Source: Thiobacillus sp. (lineage in GTDB: Bacteria > Pseudomonadota > Gammaproteobacteria > Burkholderiales > Thiobacillaceae). From it: a DNA stretch of 36,013 nt. Numbering within the stretch: position 1 is the stretch's first letter; each line of letters opens with the position of its first letter. The DNA is taken from the NCBI RefSeq assembly GCF_018780105.1, contig NZ_JADMKC010000021.1, positions 1 through 36,013 on the forward strand. The letters run 5' to 3'. The notes beneath the pieces were generated by a model. It saw nothing but the letters and a program-made list of their open reading frames with translations. It made no database searches and was not told where the DNA came from. Positions 1 through 10,105 of this stretch are shown in pieces. The position numbers were made by a program, and so were the translations under genes.

Positions 1-780
1 CGTTCCAAGATCGCCGTGGTGTCGCACGACCCGCGCATCGACCCGATCGGTACCTGTATCGGCCTGCGCGGTTCACGCGTCACCTCGGTGACCAACGAAC
101 TGGCCGGCGAGCGCGTCGACATCATTCACTGGTCGGCCGAGCCGGCGCAGTATGTGATCAACGCACTGGCCCCTGCCGAAGTCAGCTCCATCGTGGTGGA
201 CGAAGACAAGCACAGCATGGACGTGGTGGTGGAAGAAGAGCAGCTGGCCATGGCCATCGGCCGTGGCGGCCAGAATGTCCGCCTCGCATCCGAGCTGACG
301 GGCTGGGACCTCAACATCCTGTCGCGTGAAGCGGCGGAAGAAAAACAGCATGCCGAAAGCGGCAAGACGCTGGCCCTGTTCATCTCGAAGCTCGACGTCG
401 ACGAAGAAGTTGCGCAGATTCTGGTGGACGAAGGCTTCTCCACGCTGGAAGAAGTCGCCTACGTGCCGCTCAACGAAATGCTCGAAATCGAAGCCTTCGA
501 TCAGGACCTGGTCAACGAACTGCGCACCCGTGCACGCAATGCCCTGCTGACTGCGGCCATCGTGGGTGAAGAAGAAGTCGAAGCCTCGGCAGGCGACCTG
601 CTGTCGCTCGAAGGCATGGATGCGGAAACCGCCCGCCTGCTTGCCAGCAAAGGCATTCACACCACCGAAGACCTGGCCGATCTGGCAAGCGATGAACTGA
701 TCGAGCTGGTTGAAATGGAAACCGAACGCGCCAATCAATTGATCATGGCCGCACGTGCGCCGATGATCGCCCAAGGCTGA
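1..780 (+). CDS. nusA: Transcription termination/antitermination factor NusA, C-terminal part (5' truncated by window edge)
   Basis: NusA binds RNA polymerase and nascent RNA and modulates pausing, termination and antitermination. The reading frame is open from base 1, so the gene starts before the window; 259 residues are visible of a family usually near 490. Two KH RNA-binding domains can be seen: the first carries GLRGSRV at about residues 22-28 of the fragment, the second [13 protein letters not shown] at about 85-97. They are followed by two acidic helix-hairpin-helix repeats (around [16 protein letters not shown] and [17 protein letters not shown]), the AR repeats found in proteobacterial NusA. 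It ends 16 bp before infB, the standard nusA-infB operon arrangement. A GTG at 16 is internal and is not the start. Identification is firm. Confidence 0.97.
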   Translation, partial: RSKIAVVSHDPRIDPIGTCIGLRGSRVTSVTNELAGERVDIIHWSAEPAQYVINALAPAEVSSIVVDEDKHSMDVVVEEEQLAMAIGRGGQNVRLASELTGWDLNILSREAAEEKQHAESGKTLALFISKLDVDEEVAQILVDEGFSTLEEVAYVPLNEMLEIEAFDQDLVNELRTRARNALLTAAIVGEEEVEASAGDLLSLEGMDAETARLLASKGIHTTEDLADLASDELIELVEMETERANQLIMAARAPMIAQG

Positions 781-796
781 GAGTCACGAGGATTGC

Positions 797-3574
797 ATGA
801 ACGTTGAACAATTCGCCCAGGAACTGAAACTGCCCCCCCTTCTGCTGCTTGAGCAGCTGAAGGCGGCAGGTGTCAGCAAGACCGATATCGCCGACACCAT
901 GTCGGAGGCAGATAAATCGCATTTGCTCGACTATCTGCGCAAGGTGCATGGCGGCGGAGCTGAAGTCAGCAAAACCAAGATCACCATCACGCGCAAACAG
1001 ACTGGCGAGATCCGTAAAACAGACAGTACCGGCAAGTCGCGCACGATTCAGGTCGAAACGCGTAAATCCCGCACCTACGTCAAACGCGACATCAGCGCAG
1101 CAACGGCCGATGCCCCGCCGGTTGCCGAGGTGGTCGAGGAAGCACTGCCAGTTGCGCCGATCGAGGAAGCGCTGCCGCCTGCGGTCGAGGCCGTGGCCGA
1201 AGTGGCACTCATCGCAGCCCCCGAGCCCGAGCCGGTCATCGAAGCCGTTGCGGTTCCGCCCGAAGCGCCACCCGCGCCCGTCGAGCCGGCCGTTGCCGAA
1301 CCCGTAGCCGAAGCAGCAGCGCCTGCGGCAGCTGAAGCCATCGAATCGGCCGAAGCCGCTCCGGTCGTCAAGAAAGCCACCCGCATCATCAAGAAGGCCT
1401 CGATCCTGAACGAGGCCGAGGTCAAGGCGCGCGAAGAAGAATCCCGCCGCCACACCGCCTTGCAGGAACGCCAGGCTGCCGATGCCAAGGCGCGCATGGA
1501 ACGTGAAGTCATGCGCAAGCAGGCCGAAGCCGCGCGCGAAGCGGCCAAGCTTGCCGCCGCCCAGAAGGCCGCCGAACCGGCCGCGCCTGCCGCCCCCACT
1601 GAAAAAACCCTGCACAAGCCCGACAAGCCCAGCGCGGGCAAAGCCGCCAAAGGCCCCGACAAGAAACCCGCGGGCAGCTGGAAGGATGACACCTCGCGCC
1701 GCAAGGGCGAGCTCAAGACCCGAGGCGGCGCCGCGCCCGATACCGGATGGCGTGGCCGCAAGGGCAAATCACGCTCGGGTCAGGACGACACCAACTTCAT
1801 CGAACCGACCGAAATGGTCGTGCGCGAGGTGCTGGTTCCCGAAACCATCACCGTGGCCGAACTGGCCCACAAGATGTCGGTCAAGGCCGCCGAAGTCATC
1901 AAGACCTTGATGAAACTGGGCAGCATGGTGTCGATCAATCAGGTGCTCGACCAGGAAACCGCGATCATCGTGGTCGAGGAAATGGGGCACATCGGCAAAC
2001 CGGCTGCGCTCGATACCCCGGAAGCCTTCCTGATCGACGCCGGCGAACCGACCGAATTCGAAATGCTGACGCGGGCCCCGGTGGTGACCGTGATGGGCCA
2101 CGTCGACCACGGCAAAACCTCGCTGCTCGACACCATCCGCCGCACCCGTGTGGCGAGTGGCGAAGCAGGCGGCATTACCCAGCACATCGGCGCCTATCAC
2201 GTCGATACCGAAAAAGGCTTCATCACCTTCCTCGACACCCCGGGTCACGAAGCGTTTACCGCGATGCGGGCACGCGGCGCGAAAGCGACCGACATCGTCG
2301 TGCTGGTGGTGGCGGCTGACGACGGCGTGATGCCGCAAACGATCGAAGCCATCCACCACGCCAAGGCGGCCGGTGTGCCCATCGTGGTGGCCGTGAACAA
2401 GATCGACAAACCCGATGCCAACCCCGAACGCATCCGCCAGGAACTGGTCGCGCAGGGCGTCACCCCCGAGGAATGGGGTGGCGATACGCAGTTCGTCGAA
2501 GTGTCGGCCAAAGCCAACACCAACATCGACGGCCTGCTCGATGCGATCCAGTTGCAGGCCGAAGTCCTGGAATTGAAGGCCGCCGCCGCTGGCTCGGCCA
2601 GGGGCATCGTGATCGAAGCCCGCCTCGACAAGGGCAAGGGCCCGGTCGCCACGCTGCTGGTGCAATCCGGCACCCTGCGCCGCGGCGACATGGTGCTGGC
2701 AGGCCAGGTATTCGGCCGCGTCCGCGCCATGCTCGACGAAACCGGCAAACCGGTCGCCGAAGCCGGCCCGTCGATCCCGGTCGAGATTCAGGGTCTGTCG
2801 GACGTGCCTCAGGCGGGTGAAGACATGATGGTGCTGCCGGACGAACGCAAGGCGCGCGAAATCGCGCTGTTCCGTCAGGGCAAGTTCCGCGATGTGCAGC
2901 TGGCCAAAAAACAGGCGTCGAAGATGGAAACGATGTTCGGCCAGATCGGCAAAGAGGAAGTGCAACAACTGCCGATCATCCTCAAGGCCGACATGCAGGG
3001 CTCCTACGAGGGTCTGGCGCACGCGCTGTCCAAGCTGTCGACCGAGGAAGTCAAGGTCAACATCATCCACAGCGCAGTCGGCGCCATCACCGAATCCGAC
3101 GTCAACTTGGCGCTCGCTTCCAAGGCCGTACTGATCGGCTTCAACGTGCGCGCCGATGCTTTGGCCCGCAAGCTGGCCGAATCGAGCGGCGTCGACCTCC
3201 GTTACTACAACATCATCTACGAAGCTGTGGACGAGGTGAAAGCCGCGCTGTCCGGCATGCTGGCGCCCGAGAAGCGCGAAAGCGTGATCGGCACCGTGGA
3301 AATCCGCCAGGTCTTCGTGATTTCCAAAGTCGGCTCGATTGCCGGCTGCTACGTGCTCGACGGCGTCATCAAGCGCAATGCCGGCATCCGCGTGATCCGC
3401 AACAACACGGTGATCCATCAGGGCGAACTCGACTCGCTGAAGCGCTTCAAGGATGACGTCAAGGAAGTCAAAGCCAACTTCGAATGCGGCCTCAGCCTGA
3501 AGAACTTCAACGACATCCAGGTGGGCGACCATCTGGAAGTATTCGAAGTCGTGGAAGTCGCGCGCTCGCTGTAA
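797..3574 (+). CDS. infB: Translation initiation factor IF-2
   Basis: IF-2 is the GTPase that brings initiator fMet-tRNA to the 30S subunit and promotes 50S joining. The 925-residue protein has the expected plan. An IF2_N domain lies at residues 1-50, with a second N-terminal module near 345-395. Between them is a long low-complexity Ala/Glu/Pro-rich linker (about 95-300). The G domain follows with G1 GHVDHGKT at 434-441, G3 DTPGH at 480-484 and G4 NKID at 534-537, and domains II-IV run to the end. The start ATG has a GAGGA ribosome-binding site 6 bp upstream. Its stop codon overlaps the rbfA start in TAATG, so the two are probably translationally coupled. The alternating-frame open stretches over the linker are a GC-skew artefact. 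Confidence 0.98.
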   Translation: MNVEQFAQELKLPPLLLLEQLKAAGVSKTDIADTMSEADKSHLLDYLRKVHGGGAEVSKTKITITRKQTGEIRKTDSTGKSRTIQVETRKSRTYVKRDISAATADAPPVAEVVEEALPVAPIEEALPPAVEAVAEVALIAAPEPEPVIEAVAVPPEAPPAPVEPAVAEPVAEAAAPAAAEAIESAEAAPVVKKATRIIKKASILNEAEVKAREEESRRHTALQERQAADAKARMEREVMRKQAEAAREAAKLAAAQKAAEPAAPAAPTEKTLHKPDKPSAGKAAKGPDKKPAGSWKDDTSRRKGELKTRGGAAPDTGWRGRKGKSRSGQDDTNFIEPTEMVVREVLVPETITVAELAHKMSVKAAEVIKTLMKLGSMVSINQVLDQETAIIVVEEMGHIGKPAALDTPEAFLIDAGEPTEFEMLTRAPVVTVMGHVDHGKTSLLDTIRRTRVASGEAGGITQHIGAYHVDTEKGFITFLDTPGHEAFTAMRARGAKATDIVVLVVAADDGVMPQTIEAIHHAKAAGVPIVVAVNKIDKPDANPERIRQELVAQGVTPEEWGGDTQFVEVSAKANTNIDGLLDAIQLQAEVLELKAAAAGSARGIVIEARLDKGKGPVATLLVQSGTLRRGDMVLAGQVFGRVRAMLDETGKPVAEAGPSIPVEIQGLSDVPQAGEDMMVLPDERKAREIALFRQGKFRDVQLAKKQASKMETMFGQIGKEEVQQLPIILKADMQGSYEGLAHALSKLSTEEVKVNIIHSAVGAITESDVNLALASKAVLIGFNVRADALARKLAESSGVDLRYYNIIYEAVDEVKAALSGMLAPEKRESVIGTVEIRQVFVISKVGSIAGCYVLDGVIKRNAGIRVIRNNTVIHQGELDSLKRFKDDVKEVKANFECGLSLKNFNDIQVGDHLEVFEVVEVARSL

Positions 3575-3993
3575 TGCCTAAGGATTTCCCCAGGGCACGC
3601 CGCGTCGCCGACCAGATCCAGCGCGAACTGCCGGAATTGATCCGGCAGGAAGTGAAGGACCCGCGCGTCGGCATGCTGACCATCACCGAGGTGGAGGTCA
3701 ACCGCGACATGGAATTCGCCAAAGTGTTCTTTACCACCCTGGGCGGTGAGCCCGAGCATGCCGCCTGCCTGCAGGGCCTGCAGCGGGCCAGCGGTTTTCT
3801 GCGCTCGCAGCTGTCGCATCGCATGCAGTTGCGCGTGGTGCCCAAACTCACCTTCGTCTACGACCGCTCGGTCGAATACGGGATGCAACTCACCCACCTG
3901 ATCGAAGCGGCCGTCGCCGAAGACGCCAAAAACACGCCCGCTTCCACCGAAGAAGATGGCGCAAGCGTAACGCCCAAACCGACCAGCGAGTGA
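3574..3993 (+). CDS. rbfA: 30S ribosome-binding factor A (RbfA)
   Basis: RbfA binds the immature 30S subunit near the 5' helix of 16S rRNA and assists late maturation and cold adaptation. The 139-residue product starts [19 protein letters not shown] and contains the family's KH-like core with VKDPRVGMLTITEVEVNRD and the later VVPKLTFVYDRSVEYG. The acidic, polar tail after about residue 115 is variable in the family. The ATG shares its A with the infB stop codon, and this start is chosen because the upstream in-frame stretch is just the infB 3' end read in another frame. It overlaps truB by 4 bp (GTGA), so it lies within the same transcript. Confidence 0.96.
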   Translation: MPKDFPRARRVADQIQRELPELIRQEVKDPRVGMLTITEVEVNRDMEFAKVFFTTLGGEPEHAACLQGLQRASGFLRSQLSHRMQLRVVPKLTFVYDRSVEYGMQLTHLIEAAVAEDAKNTPASTEEDGASVTPKPTSE

Positions 3994-4904
3994 AACCCGC
4001 CCGCCAGCCGATAGATGGCGTGCTGCTGCTGAACAAGCCAGTCGGCATCACCTCCAACGCCGCACTGCAAAAAGCCAAGTGGCTGCTCAACGCCAAAAAG
4101 GCCGGCCATACCGGCACCCTCGACCCCTTCGCCGACGGCCTGCTGCCGCTGTGTTTTGGCGAAGCTACCAAGTTCTCCGCCTACCTGCTCGACGCCGACA
4201 AGCACTACCGCGCAACCATGCGGCTCGGCGTCACCACCACGACCGGCGACCCAGAAGGCGACATTCTCGCTGAGCGCCCGGTTGCGTCAGGCTGCGACGA
4301 CATCCGTGCTGTACTGCCCCGTTTCAGGGGTGAAACCGAACAAATCCCGCCCATGCATTCGGCGCTCAAACACCAGGGGCGCCCGCTTTACGAATACGCG
4401 CGTGCCGGCATCGAAATCGAGCGCCCACCCCGGAAAGTGCGAATCAACGCACTCGACCTCGTCGAATGCGCGCCCCCGGTTGTCGTGTTCGATGTGCAGT
4501 GCAGCGCCGGCACCTATATCCGCACCCTGGCGCAGGACATCGGCGCAGCCCTTGGATGCGGCGCCCACCTCACTGGCCTGACCCGTGCAGCGGTCGGTGG
4601 ATTCCAGCTCGCACAAGCACATATCCTGACTGCGCTGGAAGCCCTCCCCGCCGACGAACGCACAAGCCTCTTGCTGCCGCTGGATGCCATGCTGACGCAC
4701 CTCCCGGTTGTTGATTTATCTGCCGACGAAACGACGGCCCTGATACAAGGCCGTAGCGTGCCGTTTGCGCTTCAACATCAAGGTTTGGTTCGCCTGTACG
4801 CGCCAGGAAACGACTTTATTGGCTTGGCAGAAGCCGGCGCGGGGCAACTCGTCCCGCGACGACTCTGCAACACGGCAGATCGAGCCGCTCACGCTCGGGA
4901 ATGA
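3990..4904 (+). CDS. truB: tRNA pseudouridine(55) synthase TruB
   Basis: TruB converts U55 in the T-loop of tRNAs to pseudouridine. The 304-residue protein carries the motif GHTGTLDPFADGLLP with the catalytic aspartate at D45, the DKHYRATMRLGVTTTTGD segment, and the CSAGTYIRTLAQDIG motif near 170-185. The C-terminal part (about 240-295) has the PUA-like extension, ending LVPRRLCN and then a short tail. Translation starts at a GTG inside the rbfA stop (GTGA), the only start that keeps the conserved N-terminus GVLLLNKPVGITSN. In most proteobacteria rpsO follows directly; here about 1.9 kb intervene, containing the cassette insertion described below. Confidence 0.97.
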   Translation: MKPARQPIDGVLLLNKPVGITSNAALQKAKWLLNAKKAGHTGTLDPFADGLLPLCFGEATKFSAYLLDADKHYRATMRLGVTTTTGDPEGDILAERPVASGCDDIRAVLPRFRGETEQIPPMHSALKHQGRPLYEYARAGIEIERPPRKVRINALDLVECAPPVVVFDVQCSAGTYIRTLAQDIGAALGCGAHLTGLTRAAVGGFQLAQAHILTALEALPADERTSLLLPLDAMLTHLPVVDLSADETTALIQGRSVPFALQHQGLVRLYAPGNDFIGLAEAGAGQLVPRRLCNTADRAAHARE

Positions 4905-4982
4905 GTCGACCGTCTCGGTTCGGCCAGAAACGGTCCTTCGCAGTGCTTTATGCGGAAGTCCGGTAGCCGAACCTTAGCAGTC

Positions 4983-5050
4983 GCTCAACGTTCAAGGTAA
5001 CCTGACTTGCGCGGCTTCATGCGCAAGTCAGGTTCACCGCAGGGTTAGGC
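4983..5050 (-). other. attC recombination site of cassette B
   Basis: On the minus strand the 68-bp site starts with R'' GCCTAAC and ends with R' GTTGAGC (consensus RYYYAAC and GTTRRRY). Between them is a long hairpin: the plus strand reads AACCTGACTTGCGC, an 8-base loop, then the complement GCGCAAGTCAGGTT. The stem extends by GGT/ACC after one unpaired C, which behaves like the extrahelical bases that orient attC folding. It lies 6 bp beyond the stop codon of the 5057-5776 gene. Confidence 0.72.
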
Positions 5051-5056
5051 CACACT

Positions 5057-5776
5057 TTAGTACCGCTCCCGTTCGTACCAAAATGCGAGATCACCAGACT
5101 CTACGCCGCGAGCGGTTCGCACTTTGAACAGGAAGATTTGCTCTTTAGAAGTGTCTTTAACTGACCATCCAGAGAGCTGACCATCTGACGTTAAGGGAAG
5201 AACAGGATTGTCGTAAATGTCTATGGATTTTGAGGCAAGAAGATGCTCGACATTTCCAATAGAAGCCGTTGATCTTGCACCATCCAATGAGCCGAGAATA
5301 GCCTCATATGCGCGGACACCAGGATTCAGGCCAATACCAAGAGTAAATCGAACGCTTTTTCCGGACTCAAGAGAAAGCGGAAGTGAGACAGGCTCAAGGG
5401 AGTCGCCCTGTCTGAGGCCGCTGTCCAGGCCTGAGTACCCTGCAATTGAGTTGTCAGATGTGACTTGGTCGATCTCATATGACGTGATGCTCAATGTGCT
5501 GCTGCCTATATTGGATATGAGTACGCTCCATGGTGCCACGATAGCTCCCGGTCTTAGAGCAGACGGTCGTCTGAACACAGTAATCTGGTTATCTCCCCTT
5601 AGACGCTGGAGACGCACTACGACCTCATCTCGGGTCGTGGCTATCCGAGCCTGTCGAGACTCATACAGGGAAAAGACAGACACTATTAACGCAATGACAG
5701 CAACAACTGACGCGACCCAGGTTGCCTGAGTCTGGCTCCGGGCCGTTGATCCATTGCTTGAGGGCTTGCGCGACAT
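5057..5776 (-). CDS. Gene-cassette protein of unknown function, N-terminal membrane anchor
   Basis: I do not recognise this 239-residue protein. After a short polar N-terminus it has one clear hydrophobic helix at about residues 19-41 (WVASVVAVIALIVSVFSLY), followed by a soluble region with alternating hydrophobic residues suggestive of a beta-rich fold. A single-pass inner-membrane protein with its bulk outside the cytoplasm is likely, though topology is inferred. Context is the strongest information. It sits alone between two attC-type sites, starts 13 bp after a GTTAGGC core and ends 6 bp before the next GCCTAAC, so it is the payload of an integron cassette. Its base composition is visibly more AT-rich than the flanking truB and rpsO, which supports acquisition by transfer. 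No strong ribosome-binding site is visible, which is common in cassettes. Confidence 0.72.
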   Translation of the reverse strand: MSRKPSSNGSTARSQTQATWVASVVAVIALIVSVFSLYESRQARIATTRDEVVVRLQRLRGDNQITVFRRPSALRPGAIVAPWSVLISNIGSSTLSITSYEIDQVTSDNSIAGYSGLDSGLRQGDSLEPVSLPLSLESGKSVRFTLGIGLNPGVRAYEAILGSLDGARSTASIGNVEHLLASKSIDIYDNPVLPLTSDGQLSGWSVKDTSKEQIFLFKVRTARGVESGDLAFWYERERY

Positions 5777-5789
5777 CTTGGTCTGTGCG

Positions 5790-5868
5790 GCCTAACGTAG
5801 AGCTAACCGGCGGCGCTTTAGCGCCGTCCAGTGACCGAAGGGAGCGAGGTTGAGCGCCGGGTTAGAGG
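5790..5868 (-). other. attC recombination site of cassette A
   Basis: Read on the minus strand: R'' CCTCTAAC at 5868-5861, L'' GCTCAACC, a variable loop with its own perfect hairpin CGGCGCTAAAGCGCCG, L' GGTTAGC, and R' GTTAGGC at 5796-5790. L'' and L' pair except for one extra base, the extrahelical base typical of attC. The first box has C where the consensus has a purine one position in, but the invariant AAC is kept. It abuts the stop codon of the 5869-6321 gene and precedes the start codon of the next cassette gene. Confidence 0.72.
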
Positions 5869-6321
5869 TTACCACCGGGGGTTACCTAAGTATGAGCTTC
5901 TACTCACACCCCTCATTAACTGTGGTGCTGCAGGTGGCACTGCATCAGGGTTTGAAAATGATGTACGGCAGCCCTTCACAACACAAAACCAACCGTGTTT
6001 TCCTTGCTTTAGTGGTGATCGTATTTTCTTTGATAAGCATGACGGGCAGTAATACAGACCAGTTTTTCGATCATGGTAAATGCCTAGCTTTGCATCAAAT
6101 TTGAGACTTGGACGGAAATAAAGAAAAGCAAATGGACCCAACAATGCAAACAGCGCTAATAGTAGGAGCAGGCGCAGCATGGTTACTGGCGCTACTTCTT
6201 TTATATATGGCGCTAGATGATTCTCTGCCAATAGCAGCACGGCTGATAGCACTGATACCAGCACCAGCGCTAGCACTTCTAGCGAATGCGCTTTTAATTT
6301 TTCGATGGCCTGGCTTGGCAC
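5869..6321 (-). CDS. Gene-cassette membrane protein with C-terminal zinc-ribbon-like motif, unknown function
   Basis: This 150-residue protein has two hydrophobic helices, at about residues 14-32 (LEVLALVLVSVLSAVLLLA) and 47-68 (TMLRLLLLLALFALLGPFAF). A basic cytoplasmic-looking tail follows, with CPSC near residue 92 and a second cysteine pair (WFC followed by KGC) about 20 residues on. That spacing resembles a treble-clef or zinc-ribbon knuckle. No enzymatic motif is seen and the function is unknown; a membrane-tethered metal- or nucleic-acid-binding domain is an inference. The start is a GTG 10 bp after the GTTAGAGG cassette core, and no ATG allows a full-length product. The stop TAA lies 1 bp from the attC first box. 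An opposite-strand frame at 6108-6329 is judged a shadow. Confidence 0.68.
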   Translation of the reverse strand: MPSQAIEKLKAHSLEVLALVLVSVLSAVLLLAENHLAPYIKEVAPVTMLRLLLLLALFALLGPFAFLYFRPSLKFDAKLGIYHDRKTGLYYCPSCLSKKIRSPLKQGKHGWFCVVKGCRTSFSNPDAVPPAAPQLMRGVSRSSYLGNPRW

Positions 6322-6330
6322 AATGCTAAA

Positions 6331-6338
6331 CCTCTAAC
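6331..6338 (-). other. Cassette boundary core (GTTAGAGG), third recombination point
   Basis: On the minus strand GTTAGAGG matches the conserved part of an attC/attI core and is the exact complement of the first box of the attC at 5868-5861, so it defines the 5' end of cassette A. No second attC with paired L boxes can be recognised immediately upstream. It could be the end of an attI site or of a decayed attC. Confidence 0.55.
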
Positions 6339-6715
6339 AGTTTATATAGAGACCCATGAGTCTGGACGTTTTTTAATAAAGAGGCAGGCATTTCTCGGGT
6401 CTATTGTCTTGATTCTTATATAGGTGTTGGTCCAGCTGTCTCTTTATTACGTTATGCAAAAGGAGACCGGTGGCCGATGGATTATGCACGTGTTTCAGAC
6501 GCTTAAGTAGCGGCGAGAAGTTTGAAATGGGATTTTGAATAGGCCGCTTTCCCTGCATCAACGGCCGTTCGGTGAGCAAGCTCAGACCGTCTCTTCAGGG
6601 TCGAAAGCGGGCGGTTTTGGCAGTCCGGTATTGCGACTTTATTAGGCCAAATCAGCCAGCGATGTGCCCTCCTGTCTGTATTCGTCTTGCCCTGCCCGCC
6701 TGCCAGTCCACGCGC
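6339..6715. other. Non-coding stretch upstream of rpsO with a 14-bp inverted repeat; possible integron remnant
   Basis: No convincing gene is seen in this roughly 380-bp AT-richer stretch. It contains an inverted repeat, taataaagaggcag (6374-6387) against ctgtctctttatta (6436-6449), 14 bp with one G-T pair around a 48-base loop. A GTTATGC sequence at 6451-6457 is near the integron core consensus. Around 6536-6620 are pieces (ggccgctttcc, and later tcgaaagcgggcgg) resembling the palindromic element found beside the large NTPase gene. A weak resemblance of the plus-strand reading at about 6470-6520 to an IntI C-terminus was noted but is not relied on. Confidence 0.4.
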
Positions 6716-6745
6716 TTGAGTCAGCCCCCCTTTTTCGCGTAAAAT
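6716..6745 (+). promoter_or_regulatory. Putative sigma-70 promoter of rpsO
   Basis: TTGAGT (6716-6721) and TAAAAT (6740-6745) are separated by 18 bp and lie 64 bp upstream of the rpsO start. Since the cassette cluster separates rpsO from truB, an own promoter is expected here. Assigned by pattern only. Confidence 0.55.
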
Positions 6746-6808
6746 GCACGGTTTTCCCAGAACGTGTCCCGCTCAGCCGCAGGCCACGCGATTTAGAAGG
6801 AGTACACC

Positions 6809-7078
6809 ATGGCTGTTACCGTCGCTCAAAAAGCTGAAATCGTCCAGAATTACCAGCGTGCCGCTGCCGACACCGGCTCCCCCGAAGTGCAGGTTGCCCT
6901 GCTGACGGCCCGCATCAACGACCTGACCGGCCACTTCAAGGCCAACATGAAGGATCACCACTCGCGTCGTGGTCTGCTGAAGATGGTGAGCCGCCGCCGC
7001 AAGCTGCTGGATTACCTGAAGCGCACCAATCTCGAAGGCTACAAGACCCTGATCGAACGTCTGAGCCTGCGTAAGTAA
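6809..7078 (+). CDS. rpsO: 30S ribosomal protein S15
   Basis: S15 binds the central domain of 16S rRNA early in 30S assembly and contributes to an intersubunit bridge. The 89-residue product has the family's exact length and its conserved features: [39 protein letters not shown] and the C-terminal [12 protein letters not shown] strong ribosome-binding site (AGAAGGAG) precedes the ATG. In many bacteria S15 represses its own mRNA; no such element could be identified here by eye. The next gene, pnp, follows after 156 bp with a hairpin in between, as in the common rpsO-pnp pair. Confidence 0.98.
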   Translation: MAVTVAQKAEIVQNYQRAAADTGSPEVQVALLTARINDLTGHFKANMKDHHSRRGLLKMVSRRRKLLDYLKRTNLEGYKTLIERLSLRK

Positions 7079-7192
7079 GCCAGGCTTTGCCCCTGTGATG
7101 ACACAGCACCTTGCTGACCGCACCTTACCGGCTGCGCCAGCACCGGCTGGCTCGACACAGTGGGCGGGTCGTTTGACCCCCTGAATTTCCCT

Positions 7193-7221
7193 CGCCCCGC
7201 ACTCGCGGGGCGTTTTCGTTT
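7193..7221 (+). terminator. Hairpin with T-rich tail between rpsO and pnp
   Basis: CGCCCCGC (7193-7200), loop ACTC, GCGGGGCG (7205-7212), then TTTTCGTTT. The 8-bp GC-only stem with a T-run has the form of an intrinsic terminator or attenuator. It sits only 13 bp before the pnp ribosome-binding site, so it may instead limit read-through into pnp or serve as the leader hairpin processed in pnp autoregulation, as known in Escherichia coli. Confidence 0.65.
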
Positions 7222-7234
7222 GAAAGGAACTCGT

Positions 7235-9364
<2,130 letters not shown>

Positions 9365-9407
9365 TCCTCCGTAGCTGCGCCCGACCCACGTAAGCGCGGG
9401 CCGGGCC

Positions 9408-9441
9408 AATAAAAAACGCGCCTTCCGGCGCGTTTTTTATT
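9408..9441. terminator. Bidirectional intrinsic terminator after pnp
   Basis: A perfect 15-bp inverted repeat: AATAAAAAACGCGCC (9408-9422), loop TTCC, then GGCGCGTTTTTTATT (9427-9441). It has T-runs on both strands and so can end pnp and the convergent gene ending at 9473. Confidence 0.92.
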
Positions 9442-9472
9442 GCTTGCACATCCCTGGGTTCAGGTCAGCTAT

Positions 9473-9916
9473 TCAGACCAGCTCGCCCAGAAACGTCTGC
9501 CACCAGCGTTTGCGCTGGCCGGTGACCACGCCGCTGATTTCCAGCTCGCGTGGCGGCGTTTTGCTCATCAGCCAGCCGGGAACGATGGAGGATTTGGTGG
9601 CGCTCGATCCGCACGAACTGCCCAGATGGTTGGGGTCGTAAATCTTGATGAAGTTGGGTGCATCGAGATTATCGGCATACACAATCGCGCAGTAATCTTC
9701 GTGATGTTCGCGCCGCAGCAGCTCGTCCATTTCACCCATGAAGCGTTGCACCCTGTCGGCGTCGGAAGGGGCGGTCGGAACCGGCTGACCGACGGCATAC
9801 AGATACCAGCCGGCCTCGGCGTCCAGTTTCTGCCAGAACGCCGTCAATTGATCCCAGCGCATCACGCTGTAGAGCAGGCCATTGTAATAACGGTCGAATT
9901 CGTCGGTATCTGCCAT
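9473..9916 (-). CDS. Small conserved-looking protein of unknown function
   Basis: This 147-residue protein is soluble by appearance, rich in aromatic residues (WDQLTAFWQKLDAEAGWYLYAVG near 20-43) and has an acidic central helix (RFMGEMDELLRREHHEDYCAIVYAD). The C-terminal half includes YDPNHLGSSCGSS and the phrase PGWLMSKTPPRELE. No signal peptide, membrane segment or catalytic motif is recognised, and I cannot name its family. It is convergent with pnp across the bidirectional terminator and has its own start region near 9917-9930. Codon use resembles its neighbours, so it looks like a resident gene. Confidence 0.8.
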   Translation of the reverse strand: MADTDEFDRYYNGLLYSVMRWDQLTAFWQKLDAEAGWYLYAVGQPVPTAPSDADRVQRFMGEMDELLRREHHEDYCAIVYADNLDAPNFIKIYDPNHLGSSCGSSATKSSIVPGWLMSKTPPRELEISGVVTGQRKRWWQTFLGELV

Positions 9917-10105
9917 GGTACGAACCTGTATTGAAGCGGATGGAGTGCGTCAGCAAAATACGGACGCCGAATACGTTAAGGTATTCTTCGGTCGTTCAGT
10001 GAAACGGCCGAGATCGAGGCTATGTTCAACTATCCCGCAGTTTCTGCAACATTCAGTAAAATCGACTCCGATTAAATAACAAAACCCCCTAGAACCGCAA
10101 CCGAT

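Larger units (their letters stand above)
4983..6338 (-). mobile_element. Integron gene-cassette cluster without integrase (CALIN-like), two cassettes
   Basis: Two genes on the minus strand are each delimited by integron-type recombination cores. Reading the minus strand, cassette A begins at GTTAGAGG (6338-6331), contains the gene ending at 5869, and finishes with a site whose first box is CCTCTAAC (5868-5861), the exact complement of its start. Cassette B begins at GTTAGGC (5796-5790), contains the gene ending at 5057, and finishes with a site whose first box is GCCTAAC (5050-5044), again the exact complement. That pairing of cassette start and own attC R'' box is the known signature of a linear integron cassette. 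Gene starts lie 13-16 bp after the core and stops 0-6 bp before the next site, as in genuine cassettes. No intI gene is present in the window. Confidence 0.75.

Noticed and set aside
1769..3532. Open frame of 587 codons opposite infB
   Set aside because: Antisense shadow of infB; no domain or start signal.
6108..6329. Small plus-strand membrane-like frame (73 codons) opposite the cassette A gene
   Set aside because: Its hydrophobicity mirrors the antisense of the two helices of the minus-strand gene, and cassette geometry supports the minus-strand gene.
6373..6579. Minus-strand 68-codon frame upstream of the cassette cluster
   Set aside because: No ribosome-binding site, no family likeness and no attC at its end; considered chance.
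4907..6640. Faint similarity between sequences on either side of the cassette cluster (gaccgtctc ... agtccggta at about 4908-4970 and 6587-6632)
   Set aside because: Only short blocks match with different spacing; too weak to call a target-site duplication.
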